From: Pseudohalioglobus sediminis
Lineage (GTDB): Bacteria > Pseudomonadota > Gammaproteobacteria > Pseudomonadales > Halieaceae
Length of the DNA stretch: 64,000 nt
Direction of reading: 5' to 3'
NCBI RefSeq assembly: GCF_008370495.1
Contig: NZ_VTUX01000002.1
Span: 62,001 to 126,000 of the forward strand
In this document: positions 18,281 through 26,255 of the stretch, piece after piece
Numbering within the stretch: position 1 is the first letter of the stretch
Layout of the letters: each line of letters opens with the position of its first letter
The notes under the pieces: generated by a model
Told to the model about the DNA's origin: nothing
The model's database searches: none
The model's input: only the letters and a program-made list of their open reading frames with translations
Made by a program: the position numbers and the translations under genes

Positions 18281-19120
18281 ATGGCTGTATTGAATGGACG
18301 CGTTGCCCTGGTAACCGGGGCCAGTCGCGGTATCGGCAGGGCTATCGCGCGCCGTTTCGCCGCTGAAGGCGCGGCGGTCGTGGTATGCGCTTCCCGAATG
18401 GGGGCGCACGGCGACCTCGAAGGGACGCTGGAGGGTACCGTGGCTGTGATCGAATCGGCGGGCGGAAAAGCAGCCGCCGTCGCTTGTGACCTGGCGGACG
18501 CTGAAGCGCGGTCGAACCTTGTCGAGCTCGCCAGCGCGCATTTCGGCGCCGTGGATATACTGGTCAACAATGCCGCGCGTGCAGATTACGAATTGCCCAG
18601 TATGAACTCCACGGCATCGCGAAATCGTGTTTTCGACCTGAATGTCAATGTGCCTGTTGAACTGTTGCAACAGGCACTGCCCGGGATGCGAGCAAAGGGC
18701 CGCGGCTGGTGTCTAAATGTTTCCAGCCGGACTGCTGAGCGGGTAGAGCCGCCTTATCCTGACTCAAAGGTCGCGGCACATGTTATCGGCCCCTACGGTG
18801 CTACCAAGGCAGCACTCAACCGCTACACCCAGGCACTCGCTGACGAACTCGCAGATGAGAATATTTTCGTCAACGCGCTGGCTCCCAACAATATTGTTCT
18901 CACTAATGTCGGCGAGGCGGTTGAGGCCATTGCCAGGCGCCGCCCGGATATGGTCGAGCCAGTTGAGATGATGGCGGAAGCCGCGCTGGAATTGTGCTGT
19001 GGCAGCCACGTTGGCGAAGTGGTCTACAGCCGGAACATTGTTCACGCGTCCGGGCGCAAGCTACATGATCTCTCTGGTAGGGAAGTTATCGGTGACGCAT
19101 TCACCCTCGGCAAACTGTAG
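18281..19120 (+). CDS. Short-chain dehydrogenase/reductase
   Basis: 279-residue SDR. Motifs: TGASRGIGRAIA, NNAARADY, Ser in LNVSSRTAER and active-site YGATKAALNRY. The segment PPYPDSKVAAHVIGP inserted before the catalytic Tyr, together with the long C-terminal tail, sets it apart from compact classical SDRs. The ATG at 18281 follows GGAG at 10 bases or less. It begins a plus-strand run with another SDR, a sulfotransferase and a DUF1214 protein, divergent from the TetR gene. Substrate unknown. Confidence 0.9.
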   Translation: MAVLNGRVALVTGASRGIGRAIARRFAAEGAAVVVCASRMGAHGDLEGTLEGTVAVIESAGGKAAAVACDLADAEARSNLVELASAHFGAVDILVNNAARADYELPSMNSTASRNRVFDLNVNVPVELLQQALPGMRAKGRGWCLNVSSRTAERVEPPYPDSKVAAHVIGPYGATKAALNRYTQALADELADENIFVNALAPNNIVLTNVGEAVEAIARRRPDMVEPVEMMAEAALELCCGSHVGEVVYSRNIVHASGRKLHDLSGREVIGDAFTLGKL

Positions 19121-19181
19121 CGGACCCGGCGAGCCTAATCAGTAGCGATTTAACGTTTGCAGACGAGTCATGGAGCACAGG

Positions 19182-19949
19182 ATGCTATTGGAAAACAAGG
19201 TTGGTCTCGTCACCGGTGGTGGTGACGGCATAGGGCGCGCAACGTCTATCGCGTTCGCGAAAGATGGCGCCAGGGTCGTCGTTGCCGATATTCGGCTGGA
19301 CATGGCCAATGAGACTGTCGGCATGATCCATGCACTGGGCGGGGAGGCCCTTGCGATCAAAGCCGATGTGGCGAATGGCGACGATGTAAAAGCCATGGTG
19401 GAGGCGGCTGTCGACACCTACGGATCGCTCGATTGTGTATCCAACAACGCCGCGGGAGGGGCGAAGTTTGCCACACTCCCGGAGATGTCAGAGGAGCATT
19501 GGGATCGCACCCAGGCTATCTGTCTGAAGGGTGTCTGGCTGTGCCTCAAGTACCAGATCCCCGCCATGCTGCAAACCGGTGGCGGTGCAATCGTCAATAT
19601 TGCTTCGCTGTCAGGCGTACGCGGTGAGGCAATGCAGTCACCGTACAGCGCCGCCAAGGGTGGAGTCATCGCACTAACACGCACCGCCGCGGCTGAGTGG
19701 GCGCGAGACGGTATTCGCATCAATGCGGTCAATCCCGGCGGGATTCTCACCGAAGGCATTCGCAACTACTTTGAGAAAGTACCCGGCGCCCGTGAGAAAA
19801 CGGAGGCAGTGCATGCGATGCGCCGACTGGGTAAGCCGGAGGAGGTCGCCGATGCTGTGTGCTATCTGGTGTCTGATCGTGCCTCGTTCATTACTGGCAC
19901 GACCCTGGACGTCGATGGCGGCATCATGGTGAACCCACATACCCTGTAA
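19182..19949 (+). CDS. Short-chain dehydrogenase/reductase (hydroxysteroid-dehydrogenase-like)
   Basis: 255-residue classical SDR: TGGGDGIGRATS, acidic Asp in VVVADIRLD (favours NAD over NADP), SNNAAGGA, Ser in NIASLSGVRG, YSAAKGGV and C-terminal GTTLDVDGGI. This pattern resembles 7-alpha-hydroxysteroid and related dehydrogenases but substrate cannot be fixed. The ATG at 19182 is chosen because GGAG lies six bases upstream; an earlier ATG at 19170 would include the same ribosome-binding site. 61 bases separate it from the preceding SDR. Confidence 0.9.
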   Translation: MLLENKVGLVTGGGDGIGRATSIAFAKDGARVVVADIRLDMANETVGMIHALGGEALAIKADVANGDDVKAMVEAAVDTYGSLDCVSNNAAGGAKFATLPEMSEEHWDRTQAICLKGVWLCLKYQIPAMLQTGGGAIVNIASLSGVRGEAMQSPYSAAKGGVIALTRTAAAEWARDGIRINAVNPGGILTEGIRNYFEKVPGAREKTEAVHAMRRLGKPEEVADAVCYLVSDRASFITGTTLDVDGGIMVNPHTL

Positions 19950-20116
19950 GCGGGCAGCATTCTCTTCATCAGTCCTGTCGACCTGCAAAATATAAGTCCG
20001 TCGCCGGCGGGGCTGTTCAATCGCATTAAAAGCAATCGATTCAACACCTTATGCGCCGTATCCTGATGCGCTAACGTCAGTTGTGCCGGTGCAGCTGCCT
20101 CGTTAACCTGTTCGCC

Positions 20117-21268
20117 ATGTTCTTTGACTATGATTACTGGTGGCGGGTCGTGCGCCACGTTTGGGGCTTGCGAGGCTGGGATGGTCGCACTGGCATGCTG
20201 CTGCGCCTGGTGGTGCTGGTCCCCCTGTTGAGTCTATTCCACGGCATCTGTTTTTTACTGGACTACCTGTTGTTCTGGCGTCTCTGGTCCCAGCGTGTCG
20301 AGCAGCCGGTATTCATCGTCGGGCACGGCCGTTCCGGCACCACCCTGATGCATCGCTTGATGAGTGCCGACGCGGAGCGTTTCAGTTATTTCCTCTACTG
20401 GGAGATGTTCTTTCCCTCGCTGTTGCAGAAGAAAGTCATCCGTGGCCTCGGCTGGCTCGACGCACGCCTGTTGCGTGGCTTTCTGCATCGCAAACTCAAG
20501 TCCTGGGATGACAAGACCTTTGGTCCGTATCGCCACATGCACTACATGAGCCTGTGGAGTGCCGAGGAAGACTGTTTTGCCATGGGCGCGGCTTTCGTCA
20601 CCCAGCAGTGGTCACTGGAAATCCCAATGATGGATGTGGTGGATTTTTTCCACGTGGACCAGATGCCCATCAAGCGCAAACGCTGGCTGCACCACTACCG
20701 GGAGTTGGTGAAGCGGCAGTTACTGCTGAACGGTGGCGACAGGATACACCTCGCCAAGAACCCGGTCATGAGTGGCTGGGTCGATGCACTGATCGGTGAG
20801 TTCCCTGATGCGCGTATCGTGGTGATGATGCGCGACCCCGGCGAGTGTATTCCCAGTTGCCTCAAACTGGTGGAGCTCACCTGGAAGGGTAAGGGTTGGA
20901 AGCCGTCTGACTATGAACGTTCCCTGGATATCCTGACCGACATATCCTTCGAGCATTTTGACAATCCGAGGCGTGTGCTCGCTGCGCATCCGGAAACCCC
21001 GAGCATCGTGGTGGACTATCGCGAACTCACCAGTGCGCCCCGTGAAACCCTGCATGCGGTTTACCAGGCTCTGGGAATGTCGGTCACGGCCGAGTTTGAC
21101 CGGTGGCTACAGGCCCAGGCTGAAAAAGAGAAGAAGCATCACAGCAAATTCGAGTACAGCCTGGGGGAGTATCGACTGACGCCCGCGGAGATTCGCCAAC
21201 GCCTGGAGCGTTTTTATGATCTCTACCAGTGGCATACCGCACCGGCCAGAGATAGCGCGGAGACGTAG
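20117..21268 (+). CDS. Membrane-anchored sulfotransferase-family protein
   Basis: 383 residues of the bacterial sulfotransferase family that uses PAPS as donor. The 5'-phosphosulfate loop is seen as FIVGHGRSGTTLMHRL (about 64-79) and the 3'-phosphate element as RIVVMMRDPGECIPS. An N-terminal hydrophobic segment, LLRLVVLVPLLSLFHGICFL, precedes the catalytic domain and should anchor it to the inner membrane, with the active site in the cytoplasm. The ATG at 20117 (MFFDYDYWW) replaces an upstream TTG. It lies between SDR and DUF1214 genes, so sulfation or another use of this fold in the same pathway is plausible but unproven. Confidence 0.85.
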   Translation: MFFDYDYWWRVVRHVWGLRGWDGRTGMLLRLVVLVPLLSLFHGICFLLDYLLFWRLWSQRVEQPVFIVGHGRSGTTLMHRLMSADAERFSYFLYWEMFFPSLLQKKVIRGLGWLDARLLRGFLHRKLKSWDDKTFGPYRHMHYMSLWSAEEDCFAMGAAFVTQQWSLEIPMMDVVDFFHVDQMPIKRKRWLHHYRELVKRQLLLNGGDRIHLAKNPVMSGWVDALIGEFPDARIVVMMRDPGECIPSCLKLVELTWKGKGWKPSDYERSLDILTDISFEHFDNPRRVLAAHPETPSIVVDYRELTSAPRETLHAVYQALGMSVTAEFDRWLQAQAEKEKKHHSKFEYSLGEYRLTPAEIRQRLERFYDLYQWHTAPARDSAET

Positions 21269-21354
21269 CGTACAGAGGTCTAACGGGTCGCAGTGAAAAC
21301 CAATATCCCGGGGAGGTTTGTCCACTTTCCCTGAAAAACAAGAGCATTAAGACG

Positions 21355-22749
21355 ATGACACATAAAGCACAAGACTCGAAAGCAGCGGAACTGGAATTAA
21401 AATCCGCGTTCGACGATTTCATGGCTGCCCTGCAGGATGCACGTGACACCATAGACGACCCACGTTATTTCCCGCCACAGCCAACTGAGCGCAACCTTGC
21501 TGAAGGCTATCGATACCTGTCGGGCTTTATGCATCACGCCATAGAACGCTGTTTTCACGACGACCCGGATTTTCCCGCGTTTCGCAATGCGCTCTCTGTG
21601 TACAACAAGTCCACCATAGATAACGCTGATGCGATCTATTTCTACGCGGGTATCGATGGCCGTAAAAACTATCGCGTCAGTGGCCGGACAGGCAATCACA
21701 GCCATTGGCAGGCAGGGCAGCGCTCCGGGGAAGGGCCGTTTGCACCCCAATACCTTATTTTTGAAGTGAGCAACGGGCCCTTGTCGGGGGATACCGGTGA
21801 TCTGCGTGAAGTCATGCCCGGCTACCGTACCGGTTTTGGCACTATCGATACTTCCACACTGGAGGTCGCCAGTGACGGTACCTTCGAGCTCATGCTGGGG
21901 CCTGAGAAGCCCGCAGGCTACAACGGAAATTTCATCTGCACGCGCAAGGCGCCGAGTAAGCAAAGCCCCGAGTCCGGTGATCGCTACGCTGAATATATTA
22001 GCGGCCGACAGCTTTTCTACGACTGGGAGCATGAAGAAGCCATTCACCTGCAGATCGAGTGCCTCGATACCGCAGGTACCCGGCCCGGCCCGCTGTCAGC
22101 AGCAACAGCGGCTGCCAACCTGCGCAACATGGGCAGAATTATTCGTGGCCAGATGCGTTTCTGGCTGCAGTTTTATGACGTGATTTTGAACTGCAACCAG
22201 ACCCACGAGGACAACGGCAGCCCATACTTCATGCCGGTCAATGCGTACAACACGCCTAACGCCGCGTCGAGCGATACCGGTGGCGGCATGAGCACCAATA
22301 TCTACGCCGGCGGCATTTACGACCTCGCCGAAGATGAAGCCCTGTACATCGAGGCGGAATTTACCGGCAACCCGGTCTACACCAGCCTGCACCTGGGCAA
22401 CCTGTGGGGAGAATCGCCGGACTATGCCAATCACCAGAGCAGCCTGAACCTGTCACAGATGTATATCGGGGCTGATGGCAAGCAGCGCTGGGTGGTTGCG
22501 CATCGGGATCCGGGCGTGCAGAACTGGATCGATACCACTGGTCTGCCCCGTGGCTACCTCAGTCATCGCTGGGCGTATTCGCAGCTACCGCCGCAAGCGG
22601 AGTGGCCGAAGATTTCCTGCAGGGTGATTTCCTTCGACGCTATACAGGAAACCTTCCCGGATGATCAGCCAGTGATAACGCTCGAGCAGAGGCGCGAGGT
22701 GATTCGCGGGCGCCAGCGCCATGTTCAACAACGCTACCGGGTCTTCTGA
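21355..22749 (+). CDS. DUF1214 domain-containing protein
   Basis: 464-residue soluble-looking protein without signal peptide. The C-terminal third carries the DUF1214-like pattern: GGGMSTNIYAGGIYDLAEDE, YIEAEFTGNPVYTSLHLGNL and a conserved NWIDTTGLPRGYLSHRW block. The N-terminal region is helical. DUF1214 proteins are frequent beside lipid and steroid catabolic genes in actinobacteria and proteobacteria but have no assigned reaction. It closes the plus-strand run starting at 18281; 86 bases separate it from the sulfotransferase. Confidence 0.8.
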   Translation: MTHKAQDSKAAELELKSAFDDFMAALQDARDTIDDPRYFPPQPTERNLAEGYRYLSGFMHHAIERCFHDDPDFPAFRNALSVYNKSTIDNADAIYFYAGIDGRKNYRVSGRTGNHSHWQAGQRSGEGPFAPQYLIFEVSNGPLSGDTGDLREVMPGYRTGFGTIDTSTLEVASDGTFELMLGPEKPAGYNGNFICTRKAPSKQSPESGDRYAEYISGRQLFYDWEHEEAIHLQIECLDTAGTRPGPLSAATAAANLRNMGRIIRGQMRFWLQFYDVILNCNQTHEDNGSPYFMPVNAYNTPNAASSDTGGGMSTNIYAGGIYDLAEDEALYIEAEFTGNPVYTSLHLGNLWGESPDYANHQSSLNLSQMYIGADGKQRWVVAHRDPGVQNWIDTTGLPRGYLSHRWAYSQLPPQAEWPKISCRVISFDAIQETFPDDQPVITLEQRREVIRGRQRHVQQRYRVF

Positions 22750-22766
22750 TAGCCCGGGCGTGAACC

Positions 22767-23780
22767 TCAAAGGTCCCGCATGTCACAGACCTGCGGCCAC
22801 ACTTCTGCCTCAAACAGCCTGAGGCTCTGCCAGGCCAGGTCAGGGTCCAGTCCGCCCAGCAGGGGAGTCAATATAAACGTTCGATTACGGCCCAGGCCCT
22901 TGATCATGTCCACAGCAGCTTCCGGCGTCAGCACCTGGTAAGCGCCACCGGCACGCAGGTTGTCGACATCGATGCCGCCGGCAAAGGGACCTGCCGCCTT
23001 GCCATAGGCCTCTACCGTCCATTCGGCATAGGACTCGACCACATGCTTTACATGGGGTGCGATACGCTTCCAGTCGGCATCCGGGTCTCTACTGACATGG
23101 GTGAATATGGGGCCGAGCGCCTTGAACGCGTTACCCGGGTCGGGCTTGCCCAGGTCGAGACAGGTTTGGCGGTAGATGTGCCAGTTTTCACCTGCAGGCG
23201 GGTAGTAGCCGTCGGCAATCTGCGCCGCACGCCTGGCCACTGCCGGGTGCGTGCCGCCCAGAAGCAGCCTGGGGGCGGGCTGCGGAACCGGGGTGATGGT
23301 GACACTACGGCCTTCGTATTCGAAGGTTTCCCCGGACCAGGCCTGGCGCAAGAACGTGAACGCGTTGACGTAGAGGTCCTTGCGATCCTCGCGGCGCTTG
23401 CCAAACATCTGGAACTCATAGGGTCGATAACCCGCACCGATCACCACTTCCAGGCGACCCTGGCAGAGAAACTGCGCAACCGACAAGTCCTCGGCAAGCT
23501 TGACCGGGTCATAGATCGGCGCCTGTATAACATTCGGGCGTACGGTAATGCGCTGTGTTCGGGCGCCGATGGCGGAAGCCATCGGAATAGGCGAGGGCAG
23601 GTAGCCGTCCTCTGACGCATGGTGTTCACCGAGTCCGACAGCATCAAATCCTATTCTGTCAGCCCAGGCGCACATATCCAGCGCAGCATCGTAGAGTTCC
23701 TGGGCGGGCGCACCGAATGCCGGCGCGCGCATATCAAACGAGATAACAAATTCCACCGGTACCACCTCGTTGCAGGTCAT
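22767..23780 (-). CDS. LLM-class flavin-dependent oxidoreductase
   Basis: Luciferase-like TIM-barrel monooxygenase/oxidoreductase of about 330 residues. Typical segments: FDAVGLGEHHASEDGYLPSP, ARTQRITVRPNVIQAP, GRLEVVIGAGYRPYEFQMFG and a C-terminal LLGGLDPDLAWQSLRLF. The reduced flavin (FMN or F420) is not distinguishable. The ATG at 23780 lacks a good ribosome-binding site; a GTG at 23756 (VEFVISFDMRAP), preceded by GAGG, fits the family N-terminus better. It resembles the LLM protein at 37873-38850, indicating a paralogous pair. Separated from the next LLM gene upstream by 95 bases. Confidence 0.88.
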   Translation of the reverse strand: MTCNEVVPVEFVISFDMRAPAFGAPAQELYDAALDMCAWADRIGFDAVGLGEHHASEDGYLPSPIPMASAIGARTQRITVRPNVIQAPIYDPVKLAEDLSVAQFLCQGRLEVVIGAGYRPYEFQMFGKRREDRKDLYVNAFTFLRQAWSGETFEYEGRSVTITPVPQPAPRLLLGGTHPAVARRAAQIADGYYPPAGENWHIYRQTCLDLGKPDPGNAFKALGPIFTHVSRDPDADWKRIAPHVKHVVESYAEWTVEAYGKAAGPFAGGIDVDNLRAGGAYQVLTPEAAVDMIKGLGRNRTFILTPLLGGLDPDLAWQSLRLFEAEVWPQVCDMRDL

Positions 23781-23875
23781 GATTGGTTTACCACCAGCCA
23801 GGTGCAGGGCAATGGCAAAGTTGCAGGATTAGGTGCCAGTCGCCACATTGGGCTCCCGTGGCATTCCTGTCGGGT

Positions 23876-24898
23876 TTATGCCTTCAGCCTGGCGATCGCC
23901 GCTGCGGCCAACGCGTCATCGGCAGGGTTTTCTGGCATGGGAAAGGTAATGCGCCGGCTAAGGTCGCCGTAGCGAGCGCGATAGATATCCACGATGTCGT
24001 CGTAGTCGCCTCTCGGTACAAACTTTTCCAACATGTCGTCGGTGATAATGGTGGGCATATCCTGCCAGTTGCCGGAGCGGGTCATGTCCAGCAACTGCTG
24101 ACCCTTGTCCTGCCAGCCGAACAGTTCCAGGCTGGGCCAGTAGGCTGGCGTAGAGTACAGAAAACCCAGCAGGTTGCGCTGCTTCTCCCTCTCCGCGGCG
24201 ACAGTGGCCTCGTCCTTGCCAGTAGCCGTCAGCGGGCCCAGAACCAGCTTGAAGTCATCGCCGGATCTGCCCGCCTTGTCAAAGCCGGCCTGCAGACGGG
24301 GCAGGCATACTTCCCTGATGTACTCCGGGGGCGTGTTGGTGGGATGGGTGATCATGCCGTCCGCAATGCGCCCCACCATGCGGGTCATGGCCGGGCCAAC
24401 GGCGCCACAGAGAACAGGGATATGCGGGTGGTCAATAGGACCCGGGTTAAAGAAGGGCTGCAGGCGGGTGAGTTGGTAGTGCTCGCCCTCAAAATTGAGG
24501 CGCTCACCGGTCTGGAAACTGTGGAAAATCGCCTTGATGGCCTGCACGTACTCCCGCATCTGCGGTACTGGTGAATCCCATCGCGCGGAATAGCGCTGCT
24601 CGATATTCTGCTTGATCTGCGTGCCCAGCCCCAGCTCAAAGCGCCCGCCGGACATCTTCTGCAGGTCCCAGCTGGCGATGGCAGTGACCATCGGACTGCG
24701 AGGAAAGGCGAGCAGCACCCCTGTGCCCACAATCAATTTCTGCGTGGAAGCCAGGGCCATGGTGGCGAGCAACAGGCCGTCGTGGATCGCATCGGGCACC
24801 TGCAGGCCATCGAAGCCCATGGCCTCGGCGCGGGCCGCGTGGGCACCGATTTCTCCTGGCCCCATGGTTTCGGGTGTGGCGGCGAATACCTGGAACAT
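23876..24898 (-). CDS. LLM-class flavin-dependent oxidoreductase (F420-type subfamily)
   Basis: 340 residues, luciferase-like fold. Features include GFDGLQVPDAIHDGLLLATM, KLIVGTGVLLAFPRSPMVTA, LQKMSGGRFELGLGTQ and PHIPVLCGAVGPAMTRMVG. It resembles the TIGR03617-type group known mainly from mycobacteria and marine proteobacteria. The ATG at 24898 faces the MarR gene across a 67-base intergenic region containing two near-identical palindromes, so it is likely under MarR control. A different subfamily from the neighbouring LLM gene at 22767. Substrate unknown. Confidence 0.88.
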   Translation of the reverse strand: MFQVFAATPETMGPGEIGAHAARAEAMGFDGLQVPDAIHDGLLLATMALASTQKLIVGTGVLLAFPRSPMVTAIASWDLQKMSGGRFELGLGTQIKQNIEQRYSARWDSPVPQMREYVQAIKAIFHSFQTGERLNFEGEHYQLTRLQPFFNPGPIDHPHIPVLCGAVGPAMTRMVGRIADGMITHPTNTPPEYIREVCLPRLQAGFDKAGRSGDDFKLVLGPLTATGKDEATVAAEREKQRNLLGFLYSTPAYWPSLELFGWQDKGQQLLDMTRSGNWQDMPTIITDDMLEKFVPRGDYDDIVDIYRARYGDLSRRITFPMPENPADDALAAAAIARLKA

Positions 24899-24909
24899 GT
24901 CTTGCCTCT

Positions 24910-24937
24910 TTGACTATTAAACAGATAAGCTTATTAT
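24910..24937 (+). promoter_or_regulatory. Predicted promoter of the MarR-SDR-crotonase operon
   Basis: TTGACT (24910-24915) and TATTAT (24932-24937) are separated by 16 bases and drive transcription rightward to the ATG at 24966. The -10 element is partly covered by the palindrome ATAAGCTTAT, the expected arrangement for repression by the encoded MarR protein. Confidence 0.5.
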
Positions 24938-24949
24938 AAGTTAAGCTTA
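24925..24949. promoter_or_regulatory. Paired palindromic operators for MarR-type repressor
   Basis: ATAAGCTTAT (24925-24934) is a perfect 10-base palindrome. TAAGCTTA (24942-24949), within TTAAGCTTAT, is a second copy whose centre lies 16 bases further on. Both fall in the short divergent region between the LLM gene and the MarR gene and overlap the predicted promoter. This is the classic geometry for MarR-family autoregulation and control of the divergent gene. Confidence 0.6.
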
Positions 24950-24965
24950 TTAATTGGGGAATGCA

Positions 24966-25418
24966 ATGCCAAGTGTAGAAAAGCATGAGATCGGCCAGGT
25001 GCTGATGCTGGCCTTGCAGGACTTCCAGCGGCGGCTTGACCGGGACCTGGAAAAGGCCGGCTTTCCCGGGATTCCGCAGCGCCACCGGGCGCTGTTTATG
25101 CACCTGGATAGCCACGGCGCGAGCCGCAGTGTGGAGCTGGCAGAGGCTGCGGGTATCCGCCCGCAATCGATGATGAAGATTGTGCATGAGCTCGAGGGGC
25201 TGGGACTGATCTGTCGCAGAACCGACCCGGAGGATTCACGCGCCAAGCTGATTGAGTTTACCGGGGAAGGGCAGCGCTTGATCGAACAGCTGACGCAATC
25301 CACCGAGCGGGTCTGGGCACAGTATGCCGGGCTGCTTGGCGAAAAAAAATTGGGGCAACTTATGAACTCGCTTAACGCCATGCTGATGCTGAGCCAACAG
25401 GAGAGGGCAGGACAATGA
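24966..25418 (+). CDS. MarR-family transcriptional regulator
   Basis: 150 residues with a winged helix-turn-helix: SRSVELAEAAGIRPQSMMKI as helix-turn-helix and RRTDPEDSRAKLIEFTGEG as the wing, the signature Asp-x-R of MarR proteins. The ATG at 24966 is preceded by GGGGA at five bases. Its stop overlaps the start of the next SDR (ATGA at 25415), so it heads an operon with an SDR and a crotonase. It faces the LLM oxidoreductase across palindromic operator-like DNA. Confidence 0.93.
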   Translation: MPSVEKHEIGQVLMLALQDFQRRLDRDLEKAGFPGIPQRHRALFMHLDSHGASRSVELAEAAGIRPQSMMKIVHELEGLGLICRRTDPEDSRAKLIEFTGEGQRLIEQLTQSTERVWAQYAGLLGEKKLGQLMNSLNAMLMLSQQERAGQ

Positions 25419-26254
25419 GCAAAAAAGTCGCATTTATTACCGGCGCCAGCCGGGGCATCGGTGCGGAAGCGGCGGTCGCATTGGCCCGGCGGGGTTATCG
25501 CGTGGCCATTACCGCGCGCACCCTGGCAGAGGGCGAGAAACATGACCATGTGGGCAGTGATGCGCCCCTGCCCGGCAGCCTGGAAGCCACGGCCGCCGCA
25601 GTGGAGGCGGCTGGTGGCGAAGCCTTATGCCTCAAGGCCGACATCCTTGATGAGCAAAGCATGGTTGACGCGGCACTGGCCGCGCTGGCCCGCTTTGGTC
25701 GCGTCGACCTGTTGTTCAATAACGCCGTCTACCAGGGGCAGGGGAATCAGGAATCAGTGCTGGATGTCACCCGGCAACAGCTTGACTGCATCTACCAGGG
25801 TAATGTTTTCACCCCACTGGCGCTGGTGCGCACCCTGTTGCCCGGCATGCTGGAGCGGGGCGAAGGTACGCTGCTGAATATGGTGTCCTACACCGCGTTC
25901 AACAACCCGCCGGCGCCGGCGGACAGGGGTGGCTGGGGCTTCGCCTACCCGTCTTCCAAGGCCGCCTTTGCCCGCATGGCGGGAGCGCTGCGTGTTGAAC
26001 ACGCCGGCAGCGGTGTGCGCATTTTCAATATCGAACCCGGCACCGTTGTCACGGAAGTAATGAAGGCTGTCGGGATGACGGAGGAAGTGATGGCCCGTTT
26101 CAAACCCTGCACGCCACAGGCGATCGCGGCAGTAGTGGCCTGGCTTGCGGAGAACGAACCACTCGCCGAGTGGCAACCGGAAGAGACGCTGGCTGCCCCC
26201 GCCATTGCAAAACAACTGGACCTGCTGCGGGTCCCATCACTGTTGGGAGACTGA
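25415..26254 (+). CDS. Short-chain dehydrogenase/reductase
   Basis: 279-residue SDR. Motifs: TGASRGIGAEAAVALARRG, FNNAVYQGQG (variant of NNAG), Ser in NMVSYTAFNN, YPSSKAAFARM as Tyr-x-x-x-Lys. An insertion TLAEGEKHDHVGSDAPLPGS follows the first beta-alpha-beta unit, as in SDRs that act on bulky substrates. It overlaps the MarR stop by four bases and is followed after one base by a crotonase with a GTG start, so the three are translationally coupled. Confidence 0.9.
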   Translation: MSKKVAFITGASRGIGAEAAVALARRGYRVAITARTLAEGEKHDHVGSDAPLPGSLEATAAAVEAAGGEALCLKADILDEQSMVDAALAALARFGRVDLLFNNAVYQGQGNQESVLDVTRQQLDCIYQGNVFTPLALVRTLLPGMLERGEGTLLNMVSYTAFNNPPAPADRGGWGFAYPSSKAAFARMAGALRVEHAGSGVRIFNIEPGTVVTEVMKAVGMTEEVMARFKPCTPQAIAAVVAWLAENEPLAEWQPEETLAAPAIAKQLDLLRVPSLLGD

Positions 26255-26255
26255 A

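Noticed and set aside
24954-24966. TTG at 24954 as MarR start
   Set aside because: The ATG at 24966 has GGGGA at correct spacing and gives a normal MarR N-terminus.
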